Notes: generated by a model not told the origin, from the sequence alone. A DNA stretch of 64,000 nucleotides from Sclerodactyla briareus (GCA_026419785.1 JAODTK010005576.1:124001-188000); one strand, 5' to 3'. Positions 23,746 to 36,390 are shown, counted from the stretch's first letter. Numbers and translations are program-made.

Positions 23746-25029
23746 GGTTTGTGGCACCTGATCAACATTCAGTATAAACATGTCGAGGATGTAGCCTACC
23801 CTTGGTTTCAAGAATTTCAAATAACATTACTCTCCTCCCATGTACAACATACACACACACATGAGCATACCCAATGGTTCACTGTACCGGATCTTCATGA
23901 AGCAGCGCATCATAAATAGTTGTATGTAGTAATGGTAACTTGGGTCTGGAGAGAGTCTGGCCACCAAAACCCCTCCATGCATGCACACTGAGTTTTGAAT
24001 AAGGATTTGATCAGCTGCCCACGAGGACTAGCGGTCGAGAACCCAATTATAAGTAAAATTACCCTTGATCATTCTTCTTCCTGTTGTCAAGGCGCAAAAA
24101 ATGCAAACATTAACTGTGTGTGATGTCATGGATTCCTCGAATTTCTCGAAATTCCTTGAATTTGAATATCCAACCAAAGCAACACACTAAAACTTCCAAA
24201 TTTGGGGTGTAGGGTTGTGAAGAGACCTCTTCACTGTACTAGGTCAAAGCAATCTTGGCACCCTCCCCCGTCCTCCCCCCTCCGTTCTTACATGACCATT
24301 GGTTTTTAAGGACCTGCAAATATGCAATGTACCAATTTTGTCCTTTCTCGGCTGCTTATATGCCAAATATAGCTTCTGAAATGTCATAAGGAGGAAGCAT
24401 TAAACCTAAGGAAGCTGTGTTGCACGGTTAGTTATTCTGATACTCTCCTTCAAATGATAGCGACGAAGGTGTTTTGTAGTGCACAAAATTACCTCAATTT
24501 TTGTCTACCTTACAAAGAGCAATCTAGATCTATAGCACCTTTATAGAAGCAATGGGGGCGTTTCAGTCGATTGTTACTGTTAGATAATTACGTCAGTAGC
24601 CTTCAAGGAAAAGACCTGATTAGCTGCAAAGTCATGTGACACATTCACGTCCTAAACAGTCTCAGGAGACGATAGGTAGGCCACGCCCACTATATGAAGC
24701 GCGCACATGGTTCTCATGCGCATCTCAGCATTCCTGATAGCAACAGTCAATGGTATGTTTAGCAGAGAACACGCAATTACAAGCTCCGAAAAGTTGCATA
24801 ACGCACGTTTTCCGTTTCGGTCGTCGTGGGAAAATATCTAACACCAACAGGCAACAAAAACGCCACCCTATGATACGACATGTCTCAAAGTTCAGGAAGC
24901 CATCTGTTCTGAATGTGATTGGCACTTCTGGGCATCTATTTGATTGTCTATACATGGCAGCAGGAGGACACTGTGGGGTCAGGTGACCACCCCTCATACT
25001 GGATGCCATTTGCGCACGCTTTATACCCG
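23746..25029. other. Unassigned stretch upstream of the duplicated blocks
   Basis: A short ACACACACATG simple run lies near 23,851. The interval includes a promoter-like cluster (separate entry). The open frames at 24,725-25,057 (both strands) have no recognised protein signature. Confidence 0.45.
24630..24760. promoter_or_regulatory. Candidate promoter-like cluster
   Basis: Within 130 bp there are GTCATGTGAC (E-box-like, 24,633), CCACGCCC (GC/KLF-box-like, 24,681), CTATATGA (weak TATA-like, 24,690), GCGCGC and GCGCAT words. This density is unusual here, but no transcript or initiator can be shown. It is inference only. Confidence 0.15.
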
Positions 25030-26035
25030 TTGCTGCGTTGTGCCAACATTGGTTCAATTTGATGTTAATCGGTTTTTAGCCAAGGGCCTAGAGTAAAAAC
25101 AGTAAGGAAAACCTGAATCATATGATATGATCGTTCCTGGCTTTCGCCACAGTCGTTCTCTGATCGCTGTGTGCATGCAGTTGGAATAACCTGACATGAC
25201 GTTGCGCTGATCACCGCAATACAGACATCTCGACAAACAACATGCCAATGCCATCTTGTGTCGGATCTTCCCGTTGATTAGAACTGTATATCAGCATGAC
25301 GAATTGATACACTTCAAATTTACAATACAAAAGGATTACACAGAAGGTTAAATTGCTTTGATGCCGTTCTGATGGCGAATAATCTGCCTGCTTATGGGGT
25401 GGAGTGTGCAGCTTGCACTATCTATAACAATGTGACAAGGGTCTTCTGGCACTCCGATGTATGTTCTGCGAATTCCTGGTTGGGTTTTAAAACCCGGCAG
25501 CTGTTTCCCGGAGGCCATGTTCAAGGTTCCCTTACCAAATTGATAAATTCAGGATTGTGATGCAAACCGGCGCATATGTCGAGCATAAGTTATTTTATAA
25601 TTTGATAGAGGAGGGTTTTTATTTTTTTAGAATTTGTATTTTGGTCATCCATGATTTTTTTTAATTTTGTCATTGATATAGCATCATTTTTGTCCGCCTG
25701 ATGAAATTCGGAAAGACTAGTGGTCACTATTTTGCGTGTAGGTGTGCGTGTACGTGTGCATGTGTGTAGTCCCCACTTTGCTTGTTAGCAGGATTTCTCA
25801 AAACCATGAGCCGATTATTAACGAAATTCCGTGTGTAGCACCGGGGTTGGGTACCTACGATTAGATATTGGGCGGCAAAGTCATTAATTTAAGTTGGGTA
25901 ACTGGCTCATTTTATGTAATTAAATTAATTGTTGAAGCTTGTTAAGCAAGATTATGCAATAACGTATGTGCTAGGACCTTGATGACAGGTCAAATATGAA
26001 CTGATCAGATTTTCAGCCTAAAATATGCAATTTTT
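25030..26035 (+). repeat. 1-kb tandem unit U, copy 1 (block A)
   Basis: The unit runs from TGCCAACATTGGTTCAATTTG through CCTGAATCATATGATATG (25,112), CGACAAACAACATGCCAATG, CTCCGATGTATGTTCTGCG and GGCCATGTTCAAGG (25,513), then an R2-type segment ending near AAAATATGCAATTTT. Copy 2 repeats the same order about 1,000 bp later (the CCTGAATCATATGATATG anchors are 994 apart). Copies differ by many 1-base indels. Confidence 0.8.
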
Positions 26036-27060
26036 CTGCGTTTGGCCAACATTTGGTTCAATTTGATGTTAAGGTAGCCCAAGTCGCCTAGTAAAACATT
26101 AGGAAACCTGAATCATATGATATGGGAATCGTTCCTTCCTTCTGGCTTTCGCCATTCTTTCTCTTGTATAGGCTGTTGCATGCACGTTGGAATACGCGAA
26201 TGCGCTGTCTGATCACCGCAATCCATACATCTCGACAAAACCAACATTCCAATGCCACATCTTGTTTGGCATCTTCCGGTTGATAGAACTGTATTATCAG
26301 CATGACCGACCTATGATACACTCAATTTACAATACAAGATTACACAAGGTTACATATTGCTTTGGATGCCTTTCTGATGGCTGAATACATCCTGCTGCTT
26401 CCATGGGTTGGATGGTGTGGCACTTGCACCTATCTATAAACAATGACACGGGTCCTGCACCTCCGATGTATGTTTCTGCGAATCCCTGGTTGGGTTTTTA
26501 CACAACGGCAGCTTTTTCCCTTAGGCCATGTTCAAGTTTCCCTTACCAAATTGCTAAATTCAGGATGTTATGCAAAACCTGTGCATAGGAGTCCAATTGA
26601 AGAGCAGAATTATTTTATTTGGTAGAGGATGGTTTTATTTTTAAATTTTATTTGGTCATATCCATGAGTTTTTTTTATTTGTCAATTGATAAAGCCAATC
26701 ATTTTGTCTTGCCTGAAGAATTCAGGAAATACTTTAGTGGTCACTATGCTGTATGTGTGTGTGTGTGTATTGTGTGTGGTGTATATCACACTTTTTTGTT
26801 AGCAGATTTCTCCCAAACACATGAGGCCGATTATGACGAAATTCTGTGGTGTAGCACCGGGTTGGTTAACGATCCTGATTAGATGTTTGGGCAGCAAAAG
26901 TCTTTAAATTACGTTGGTACTGGCTCATTTATGTAAATTAATTGTTTAAGCTCGTTAGCAAGATTACGCAAGAACCGTAAAAATGTGCTAGGACCTGGAT
27001 GAAGTATTATGAACTGATTAGATTTTCAACAGAAGCCTAAAATAATGCTATTAAGTGGTC
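26036..27060 (+). repeat. 1-kb tandem unit U, copy 2 (block A)
   Basis: It has the same anchors as copy 1 (CCTGAATCATATGATATG at 26,107; GGCCATGTTCAAG at 26,524). Unlike copy 1 it reads on past AAATAATGCTATTAAGTGG into the block A spacer. The R2 portion contains a TGTGTG microsatellite near 26,750-26,780. Confidence 0.8.
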
Positions 27061-29340
27061 TAATTTGGCTATTAGTGAATTTCAAGTTTTGTCCGATTTT
27101 CTCACGAAACTTGTTAGATGTGATCCACCTTTGATCCTAGCCTTTCAAAGGGTACAGCTGGGGTCATGGATGTCATGTGTTTGCCTATTTTTTGCAAATG
27201 TATCCAATTACCACCTTGAGAATTTTCGCCAAACTCGTAAGTATGATCTGGTACATTTTCTGATCTGATGTGTTTGAGTTCATGAATTTGATTAATTCCA
27301 GCATATAATCTCCTGTTAGAATAAAAGAAGCCCCTGAGGAACGAGTAAACCATAGCTCCTGTGACAATTTTACTGCTGTTATAAGCGGCCCAGCAAAAAC
27401 CCTCTCTTACCCAACCAATTTAATTAAGTTGATTAGACCTACAAAAAGAATGTAACATTTTCTTTCCTGTTCCTCTTCTTTCCTCTGCTACCTGGGCACG
27501 CATTGCTCAACCCCCCCCCCCCCCCTCGCCACGATATTTCCTGGATGCCCCATTTTTTCACTTACTTTGTGGCATACAAGCCATAATTCTGAATAGAAAC
27601 ATCTTGCTCTTGTTCCTGTCTATGCTTTCATTCACCCGAAGGTGCTTCAGCTGACATAGGACGCCCTAGTCAAATTTAGAGCTCCAATTTTTGGGTGTGG
27701 AGGACACCTGCGAATCTCTACCCTACTCCTTTTTGAGATGCCCTGGTAACGAGGCAGGGGTGAGAATTCCTGCTCCAGGATCGCCTTTTGACGTCCCCAT
27801 CCGACATACGAAGTGTTAGCGTCTCTCTTACGACACCCCCCACAGTACTTTTAGGCCTTTATTAGCCATCAACCTTCATCACTAGGGTTTCAACCCTACC
27901 ACTGGTACTCGAAATTGTGTCTTTGACTGTGTTGTGCTATACGGTCAATTATATGTCAATAGGCATTAATAGATAGACAAAGACAAATGTGGGAGTTTCC
28001 TAAAGGTATATTTTGGACATCTATGCCGCTGCGTGGGGGAATAGGTTGTTTGCGTTGTAGGGGAGGGGGGAGGATCTTTGCTGCTGGCAGGGGGTGGGGG
28101 ATGGATGGCTGTTCCCTGGCTGCTTGAGAAAAAAGGCAATGAAATGAGAATATTTTTTATTTTAAAAGGCAAGAAAAGAAGCCCGGGCTGATAAGGGGAA
28201 TTAGAGAACATTTCAAGTTTGGATTTTGGGTCAAAGAAGTGAGTTTGAACTTAGCGATAACTTTATCAAATTTGGGTATTATTGAAGAATAGTGGGGGTC
28301 ATGAAAAAGAAAGCAATTAAGGATCGTTCGCATTTAAGAGTAAAACTTATAGGTCAGTTATTTTAGAATTTTAAGGAATTTTAATTTGTTATATGTGAAT
28401 ATGTGATTGTTTGTTTGACATGACGATGGTCTCATGAACTAGCTGGTTGTTTTTGTAGTGAATAATACAAACACTGATCGCGCAACCAGGCGATACAATG
28501 GGGGCGATCGCCTGGTTTTAAACTGGTAAATTTTGCCTTGCAACCCCAATGATCATATATTTGGTGAATGTGTTTCTCCATAATAGGTACTTAGTTTCCT
28601 ACTATTCTGCGTCACCAAAGTTGAAATGTATGTTTTCAGGCAAAATGTTAACACGTGTGAAGTCCACAACCACATTCACTATATGCACAAGTCGCAAGGC
28701 CGAATGCGTTTCTTTAGCTACTTTGTAACACAGGTTTCTCATAATGGTTTGGTCCTAACTGGGTCATGCCAGACTTGCCTACTGTGGGCGGTCGAGTTCC
28801 CCTGGCCACTCCACACATACACCTCACTGTCATACACCTCAACTCACCTACCCCAATATCACCACCTCTTTTACTGCATTTACTTCTTTTCCAAATTAAA
28901 TTTTTTGGTAGGTTTGAAATTTTCACTTGGCTCCTTCAGAACTGGATAAACCCCTATTGGCTGGGAAGGGGGCTAAGGGGGGCATACACTACAATTTTTT
29001 CCTCTCAATTTTCAGGCTGAACAATGGAACTACATATGTGGTAATATACAAGTTAAACTCCAGTCTGCTAATACAATCCCTCAATTATCGAAATGGAAAG
29101 TGTTTCGAACGAACTTAGTTCTTAAGTGACTTGTGACTCATATAAAACAGTGAAAAGCGCGATGACTTTAATCAAAATAGCAATTTTGTGTGCACCATTA
29201 TCATAAGGTCTTATTGGTAAACGCAGCGCAGACTTCACTAAAACACAAGGAGGAGTCAGGACAGTATACGCATACGACCTAACAATGCAATCCCTGATGT
29301 TTTGTGCTTGCGCACACAGTGCAGCTCCATTGCGCCCACT
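27061..29340 (+). repeat. Spacer D of block A (first of two copies)
   Basis: About 2.3 kb lies between the U units and the DIRS-like element and is repeated in the same order at 32,581-34,835. Shared anchors include a poly-C run (27,511-27,525), GGTGCTTCAGCTGAC, a GGGGAGG..GGATGGATGG tract near 28,060, GATCGCGCAACCAGG (28,477) and GAAATGGAAAGTGTTTCGAA (29,090). No ORF shared by both copies suggests a gene, and open frames differ between copies. Confidence 0.75.
28484..28517. other. Perfect 11-bp inverted repeat (hairpin)
   Basis: AACCAGGCGAT (28,484-28,494) is the reverse complement of ATCGCCTGGTT (28,507-28,517), with a 12-nt loop. In the second block copy (near 33,982-34,022) the same place reads AACCAGGGCGAGAC..GGCGATCCGCCTG, so the stem is not intact there. 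Confidence 0.6.
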
Positions 29341-29475
29341 TAATCTATTTCAGATATTCAACTTCCCCTATTGGACCCTGCAACCCCACCCCCCAGCGCA
29401 TTGAACACTGGCAATAAAACAAAAAGTCCGGGTTGGCCACCCATCGCCCTTCTCTTTTTTTTGCCAGACGTTTTC
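29341..29475 (+). repeat. DIRS-like inverted terminal repeat, left type, block A copy
   Basis: The segment with GGCAATAAAACAAAAAGTCC, GGGTTGGCCACCCATCGCCC and TTCTC is the reverse complement of 40,187-40,290 (GAAGGGCGATGGGTGGCCAA, CCCGACTTTTGTGTTATT, CCAGATGTTCAATG). The direct copy is at 34,840-34,945. Confidence 0.7.
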
Positions 29476-31007
29476 GTCTACAATTGAGCATCTTGGCTTA
29501 GAAATTCGTTAAGAATTTCACCCTTTAGCTTTAGTCTTACGACTACAATCATCGTTTTATCATTAGGATCAACCTGTCTAAGTGATTTTCAACCTATCCA
29601 AACGATTTTTTTTACGGATTATGTCGTTTTTGAAGGAACTTATTCCTCTCTCTCTCGATCTCAATTTGCGTAAGTCCTTTTGTTTAGCCTAAGCTGCACC
29701 TACACAGTATTTCGTGTACACATTCCCCTCCTCCTAACTCCCACTGTTGCGTGTGACTTCAGCCCATATTGTGTTACGAGCAGCCGGGCTGGGACTTGTT
29801 GTCCGGGTGCCTCCCTCCTGCCTGCCCGCCCTCTTCCCTCCCCCTTCACCCCTGGGTTCCCCTCCTACCTTCCCTTCCCATCCCCGTCCCTGGGTTGGGG
29901 TGTCCCGCGCGCAGCGCTAGGATTCTAGTACGTAATCGAGTGAGAAGGGGGAACGGGAACTCGGAGTACGTACCGTTGGGTTCGTCCTGTATGCTATTAT
30001 GGTTCATGCATTAAGTCGCGCGTTGCCATTACGTGCAGCAGTAATTCCTGTAATGTTAACTGCCTCATATTTTCCACTGTTCGTGGATGGGCCTCCTTCC
30101 TTGAATGTTTTGGCGCTCGATTGCCCTTCGGTGTGAGCTGTACTTCGTCATGTTGTAAATGTGTTACCATGTTTTCCATGCTGATATATAATATATATTG
30201 GCTTATGTCCCGTGGGTGAGGGTTCGTGGTAATAGAGACCCCCTCCTCAGCGGCCACTTTCCAGGTAGGGAGAAGTGGGGCCGTTTCCATCTTCGATCGT
30301 CAATTTTGATGATACTTATGCATGCCACTTTACCACTTCTCCCCAGTTATGGAGAAATGGGATGCTCACACTTTTGTTCGCCGATATTTCAATGTGTCAC
30401 TTATGTATGCTACTTTACCATGTCTTTACTCTATGTCCAAGAGCGGGGGTTCATGAACTTAGAGACTCCTCAGCCAGCGCCCTTCTATCTTCTCCTAATT
30501 GGGAAAGGGGACGCTTGTACTTTGGTTCGCCGTTGTGTCGAAGTATGGCTAACGTTGCCTTGTATTGATTTTATGTCCGTGGAACTAGGTTCATGGACGT
30601 AAGCCTTCCTCAGCGGCCTTTCTCTCGTTATGGGAGAAATGGGCCTTTGTAGGCTTCAATCAGTTGTCCCGCTGCTGGCCAGACTCGAGAGGTGGCGGGT
30701 ATCATTGTGCGCCGAGGCCCTACGCCCCCGGTGCGGACATCTCGGCGTCGGAAGTGAAGAAGGCAGGTGATCGTCGCCAGAGAGGGATGTCACGTCTTCG
30801 GGCCTCGAGGAAGACCCCTGGGAGAAAGAAGGAGAATTTCGTACCAAGAGACTTCGAGCCTTTGGCCTCCCTCGGGGGCAGGGGTGTGTTAGCCTGGTGG
30901 AGCCGGCTTCCCCCCCCCGGGCATGGAGCTCTGGATCAACCCGGTCCTACAAGGACTTTGGCCGTGTGATCCTAAAAGCCCTCGATTCGGCTTCGGCTGT
31001 CTCGCAC
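29476..31007 (+). mobile_element. Truncated left part of a DIRS-like element (block A)
   Basis: It follows the left terminal repeat and collinearly matches 34,946-36,409. Shared content includes a pyrimidine-rich leader (CTTCCCTCCCCCTTCACCCC-type), GCGCGCAGCGCTAGG, about three leader tandem units of 120-140 bp (30,200-30,660), and a frame rich in GSEE/KTPGRK-like words (30,680-30,960). It stops at CTTCGGCTGTCTCGCAC (31,007), where the second block reads on into the rest of the element. Here the sequence jumps back into unit U (CTATCT..). Confidence 0.65.
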
Positions 31008-31612
31008 CTATCTCTAACAATTTGACACGGTCTGGCCCTCGATGTATGTTTCTGCTAATTCCTGTTGGATTTTTACACCGGCAGCTGTTTTCCCGGAGGC
31101 CATGTTCAAGGTTCCCTTACCAAATTGATAAATTCAGGATTGTGATGCAAACCTCTCATATGAGTCTGAGCAATATATTTTATTTGATAGAGGATGATTT
31201 TATTTTTAGAATTTGTATTTGGTCATCCATGATTTTTTTTTTAATTTGTCAATGATAATACGCATCATTTTGTCTTGCCTAAGGAATTCATGAGAGACTT
31301 AGTGGTCCATATTGCCGTGTATGTGTGCGTGTGTAGTGTGTGTGTGTGTATGTCACACTTTCTTGTTAGCATGATTTTCTCACAAAAAACCATGAGGCGA
31401 TTAGGCCTGAAATTCCGTGGGTAGCACCGGGTTGGGTACACGTCTGATTAGATCTTGGGCGGCAAGTCAGTAATTAAGTTGGGTACTGCTCATTTTATGT
31501 AAATTATTGTTTAAGCTCGTTAGCAGATTATGCAAAACCGGATTTGCTAGACTACCTGGATGACAGTAGATGAACGGACATTTTCAGCCTAAAATATGCA
31601 ATTAATTGGCTT
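31008..31612 (+). repeat. Unit U, copy 3 (5'-truncated, start of block B)
   Basis: It starts inside unit U, at the CTATCTCTAACAATTTGACA point equivalent to about 25,421 in copy 1, so about 390 bp of the unit is missing. The anchor GGCCATGTTCAAGG is at 31,098, 5,585 bp after copy 1. The junction shows short shared sequence (GCAC/CTATCT). Confidence 0.75.
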
Positions 31613-32580
31613 TTGTTCCAACATTATGGTGTCATTTGATGTTATGGGTAGCACAAGTCGCCTAGTAAAAACATTAGGAACCCTGAATCATATGATATGA
31701 TCGTTCCTGCTTTCGCACAGTCCTTTCTCTTGTATAGCGTGTGCGCACGTTGGACTCTGAATGCGCTGCTGATCACCGCAATACAGACATCTCGACAAAC
31801 AACATGCCAATGCCATTGTGTCGACTCGTCACGTTATGAACTGTATTATCAGCATGCCCGCATTGATATCACTTCAATTTACAATACAAAGATTACACAG
31901 AATGTTAAATGCTTTGATGCCTTTCGATGCTGAATACATCCTGCCTGCTTCATGGGGTGGAGGTGTGCAGCTGTCCCCTTTCTATAACATTGAACAAGGG
32001 TCGGCACCTCCGATGTATGTTCTGCGAATTCCTGGTGGTTTTAACCCACGGCAGCTGTTTTCCCGGAGGCCATGTTCAAGGTTCCCTACCAATTGCTAAT
32101 TTCAGATTTGTGATGCAACCGGTGCATGATCCAAGTTGAAAAGCAGAATTAATTTTATTTGGTAAGAGGTTTTATTTTAAATTTGTTATTTGGTCATCCA
32201 TGATTTTTTTTTATTTGTCATGTGTTATAGCATCATTTTGTCTTGCTGAATGAAATTCAGGAAGAGACTTTAGTGGTTACTATTGCGTGTATGTGTGTGT
32301 GTGGGGTAGTGTGTGTGTGTGTATTTCACACTTTTGTTTGTTACAGGATTTCTCACAAACCATGAGCGATTATGACGAAATTGTGTGTACACCGGTTGGG
32401 TACACGATCTGATTAGGTGTTGGGCACAAGTCTTTAATTAGTTAGGTAACGGGCTCCTTTTGTAAATTAGTGTTTAAGCTCGTTAGCAAGATACGCACGA
32501 CCGTATGTGCGAGCCCTGTATGACAGTAATGAACTGATTATATTGTTAGCCGAAAATAGCTCATTAAGTGCTCTATTCCA
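31613..32580 (+). repeat. Unit U, copy 4 (block B)
   Basis: It is full length, with CCTGAATCATATGATATG at 31,682 and GGCCATGTTCAAGG at 32,068. The R2 portion with a TGTGTG tract is at 32,230-32,330. By eye it differs from copy 2 roughly every ten bases, mostly by single-base insertion or deletion. Confidence 0.75.
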
Positions 32581-34835
32581 ATTTTATGTGATTTTTCAGT
32601 TTGTCGGATTTCACGAATTGGTAATTTGATCCACCTTTGATCCTGAGCATTTCAAAGGTCACCTGGGGTCAGTGGAGGTTCTTGTTATGTTCCTAATTTG
32701 ACCATAATTTATTCCAATTACCAACTAAAATTTCGCCAAACTCAGAAGTAGATCCTGGTAACATTTTCTGGATCTGATGTTTTGATGTTCATGAATTACA
32801 TTGAATTCCATCATATAATTAGCTTCTGTTAGAATTAAAGCCTGTAGGAACGAGTAAACCATCTCCTGGGGGAGGGGGGGGGGGGGGGGGGAACCAATTT
32901 ACTGCTGTTATAGCTGCCCAGCAAAAACCCTCCTTACCCAATCCATTTGATTAGGTTGATTAGACCTACAAATACTGAACATTTTCTTTCCTGTCCTCTT
33001 CTTCCTCTTCTTCCCTGGGACGCTGCTCAACACCCCCCCCCACCCCCCCCTCCCACGATAATTGACCTGGATTGCACCATTCTTCACTTACTTTTGTTCA
33101 TACAATGCCATAAGGTCCTGAATCGAACATCTTCTCTTTTACTTTATCTTCACCCGAAGTGCTTCAGCTGACGAAGTGAACCCATAGGTCGAAATTTAGA
33201 AGGCTCCAATTTTGGGTGTGGAAGGACACCGGCGAACCTCGCCTACGCTTTCCGAAGAGTGCTCTGAGTAACGAGGCGGGTGAGAATTACTGCTCACAGA
33301 ATCGCCTTTTACGTCCCCATCCGACAGACGCGAGCGTAGCTTCTCTCTTACTGACAACCCACAGACTTTATAGGGGCTTTTGTACCCCATCAAACTTTCA
33401 TCACCTATGTTTGTTTCAAGCCCTACCTGGTACTCGAAAATGTCTGTGAACGGTGTTGCTATACATGTCATTTATTGCCAATAGGCAATTAATAATAGAC
33501 CAATTGTGGAGGTTCCTAAAGGTAATAATTTGGGACATCTATGACTGCTGCGGTGGGGATAGGTTGTTTGCGTGTAGGGGAGGGGGAGGATGTTGCTGGC
33601 CTGTCAGGGGTGGGGGATGGATGGCATGTCCTGTCGCCTTGAGAATAAAAGGCAATGAATAATGAAGAATATTTTTTATTTTAAAGGCAAATAAGCCCGG
33701 GCTGCTAAAGTGATTTAGAACATTCATTGGATTTGGTCAAGCAGTGAGTTTGAACTGAGCGATAAAACTTTCTTCAATTTGGTATTTATGAGAGGAGATT
33801 GGGGGCATGAAAAAGAATCAATTAAGGATCGTTCGCCTTAAGATAAAAACTTATGGGGTCAGTTATTTTAGAATTTTTAGGAATTTTTGATGTGTTAATG
33901 TGGAAATATTGAAGTTTGTTTGACAGACATGGCCGCTGAATGAACTACTTGGTTGTTTTTGGAGGATAACCAAACCACTGATCGCGCAACCAGGGCGAGA
34001 CACTTTTTGGCGATCCGCCTGTTATATAAATGGTCAATTTTGCTTGCAACCCCAAGTGAAGCATATATTTGGTGATGTGTTTCTCCTAATGGTACGGAGT
34101 TCTCTAATGTTTCTGGGTCAGGCCAAGAGCTTTGCATTATGTTTTCAGCAAAAGGTAACACGGTTTGAAGTCACAATGCAAATTCACTATATGCACAAGT
34201 CCACAAGGCTGAATGCGTTTTCTTTAGCGAACTTTGAACACAGGGTCTCATAATGGTTTTCTACTGGGTCAATGCCAGGACTTGCCTGATGTGGCGGTTC
34301 AAGTTCCCTGGCACTCCACATCATACACCTCACTCACCCCATAGACCACCTGCATTTACTGCATTTCCTTCTTTTCCAATTAATTTTTTGTTAGGTTGAA
34401 ATATTTCACTTGCTTCCTGCAACAAGACCCCTATTGGGGGAGGGGGGCTAAGGGGGTCATAACATACAATTTTTCCTCTCATTTCAGGCTGAACAAGGAA
34501 GTACTATGGTTAATATACAAGTTATAACTACAATTATGCTAATACAATACCTCAATTATCGAAATGGAAAGTGTTTCGAACGAACTTAGTTCTTAAGTGA
34601 CTTTTTACTCTATAAAAACCTTGAAAGCTGCTAACTTTAATCAAAAAGCAAATGTTTTGTGTGGAACCATTAATCATAGGGTATGTGGTAAACGCAGAGC
34701 AGGCGTCTCACTACAACACAGGAGGACTTCAGGACAGTAACTGCATACAGACCTAACACTGCCATCCCCTGATGTTTGTGCTTGCGCCCCATGTGGGCAG
34801 CACTTCCATTGCTCCACTTAATCTTTCAATATTCG
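32581..34835 (+). repeat. Spacer D of block B (second copy)
   Basis: Collinear with 27,061-29,340. It contains an 18-base G run at 32,874-32,891 that is absent from the block A copy at the same place, and the C-rich tract near 33,031-33,051. No gene is called. The open frames at 33,196-33,727 are not preserved in the first copy. Confidence 0.7.
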
Positions 34836-34839
34836 ACTT

Positions 34840-34945
34840 ACCACCAATAGTTTGACCCTGCACCCCACCCCCGCGCCATTGAACATCTGGCAATAACACA
34901 AAAGTTCGGGTTTGCCACCCCATCGCCCTTCTCTTTTGCCAGACG
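34840..34945 (+). repeat. Left inverted terminal repeat of the DIRS-like element
   Basis: Reading CGACTTACCACCAATAGTTT, GACCCTGCACCCCACCCCC, GCCATTGAACATCTGGCAAT, AACACAAAAGTTCGGG and CCATCGCCCTTCTC, it is the inverse of 40,187-40,290 with small differences. Similarity stops just outside the GGTAAGT word (in inverse), which may mark the element end. Confidence 0.65.
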
Positions 34946-35639
34946 TCGTCTACATTAGCATCTTGCTTAGAAATTCTTCAAGAATTTCACCCTTTAGAAT
35001 TAGTCTTACGACCCCAATCATCGTTTTATCATTTGGATCAACCTGTCTACAGTTGAGTTTCACCTATTCCAAACGATTTTTCTTACGGATTATTCGTATT
35101 TGAAGGAACTTATTCTCTCTCTCGTTCTCGATTTGCGTAAGTCCTTTGTTTCGCCTAAGCTGCACTAACACAGTATTCGTGTACACATTCCCTACTGCCT
35201 AACGGCCCGTGCGTGTGACTTCGCCCGTAATTGTGTTGAACGTGCACCGGCTGGGACTGTGTTGTCCGGTTCCTCCGCTGCCGCCTGCCCGCCTCTCCCT
35301 CCCTCTGACCCCTGGTTCCCTTCCTACCTCCCTTCCCCTCCCCGTCCCTGGTTTGGGGGTGCCCGCGCGCAGCGCTAGGGAGCTAGTTACGTGAATCGAG
35401 TGAGAGAGGGGAACGGGAACCGGAGTAGACCTTCGTCACGTATTATTATGGTTTGTCAGCAGAATGTCGGCCGGTGCCATTACGGTCGGCTAATTATCTG
35501 TGATGTTAACTGCCCATAGTTTCCACTGTTCGTGGATGGGCTCCTTGCATGTTTTCGCTCGTTGCCTTCGGGTGTGAGCTGTACTTCGGCAAGTTTTAAT
35601 GTGTTTGACCATGTTTCCCATGCTGATATTATATATATA

Positions 35640-36085
35640 TTGACTTTGTGCCCGTGGGTGAGGGTTCGGGGTCATAGAGACCCCCGCCTCAGCGGCCACT
35701 TCCCAGGTAGGTAGAAGTGGGCCGTTTTCCATCTCCGATCCTCAATGTTGATGATACTTATGCATACCACTGTACCATTCTCCCGTTATGAGAAATGGAG
35801 CGCACACTTTGTCGCCGATATTCATGTGTCCTTATTTATGCTACTTTACCATGTATTGACTCTATGTCCATGAGCGGGGGGTTCATGAACGTAGAGACTC
35901 CTCAGCGTCCTTCTCCTAGTTGGAGATAGGGGACGCTTGTACCTTTGGTTCGCCGTTGTGTCGATGTATGCTACTTTGCCTTGTATTGATTTTTATTTCC
36001 GTGAAGAGGGTTCATGGACGTCAAGACTTCCTCAGCGGCCCTTCTACTAGTTGGAGAAATGTGCCGTTTGTCGGCTCACATGTCC
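35640..36085 (+). repeat. Leader tandem repeats of the DIRS-like element
   Basis: Three to four units of about 130 bp contain GTGAGGGTTCATGGACGTAG, AGACTCCTCAGCGGCC, CTTCTCCTAGTTGGAGAAAT, GGTTCGCCG and ATGCTACTTTACCATGTATT words. The same series is at 30,200-30,660 in the truncated copy. Its position between the terminal repeat and the first frame suggests a promoter or leader role (inference). Confidence 0.6.
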
Positions 36086-36390
36086 CCGCTGTGTCCCGAC
36101 TCGGATGTAGAGGGTATGTCGTTGTGCGCCGCGGCCCGTAAGCCCCGGTGCGGACTTCACGGCGTCGGAAGTGAAGAGGCGGATCGCCGCCAGAGATGGA
36201 GTCCAGCGTCTTCGGGCCTCGAGGAAGACCCCTGGGATGAAGAAGGTACGGTCCGTCCCAAGAAGACGTCGCTCGTCCCCTCGGGGGCAGGGGTGTTTTT
36301 AGCCCCGGGGAGCCGCTTCCCCATGGCATGGAGCTCTGGAACTCCCGGTCCTAGGACTTGGGCCGGTGATTCCTAAATCCCCGCGATTCT
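36086..36390 (+). pseudogene. Possible Gag-like frame of the DIRS-like element
   Basis: An open frame (36,014-36,376) translates to disordered, charged sequence such as GSEEADRRQRWSPASSGLEE and DPWDEEGTVRPKKTSLVPSG. The truncated copy at 30,680-30,960 encodes related words with frame breaks. This kind of charged, low-complexity first ORF is usual for the Gag-like protein of DIRS elements, but there is no conserved domain, so the assignment rests on position. Confidence 0.35.
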
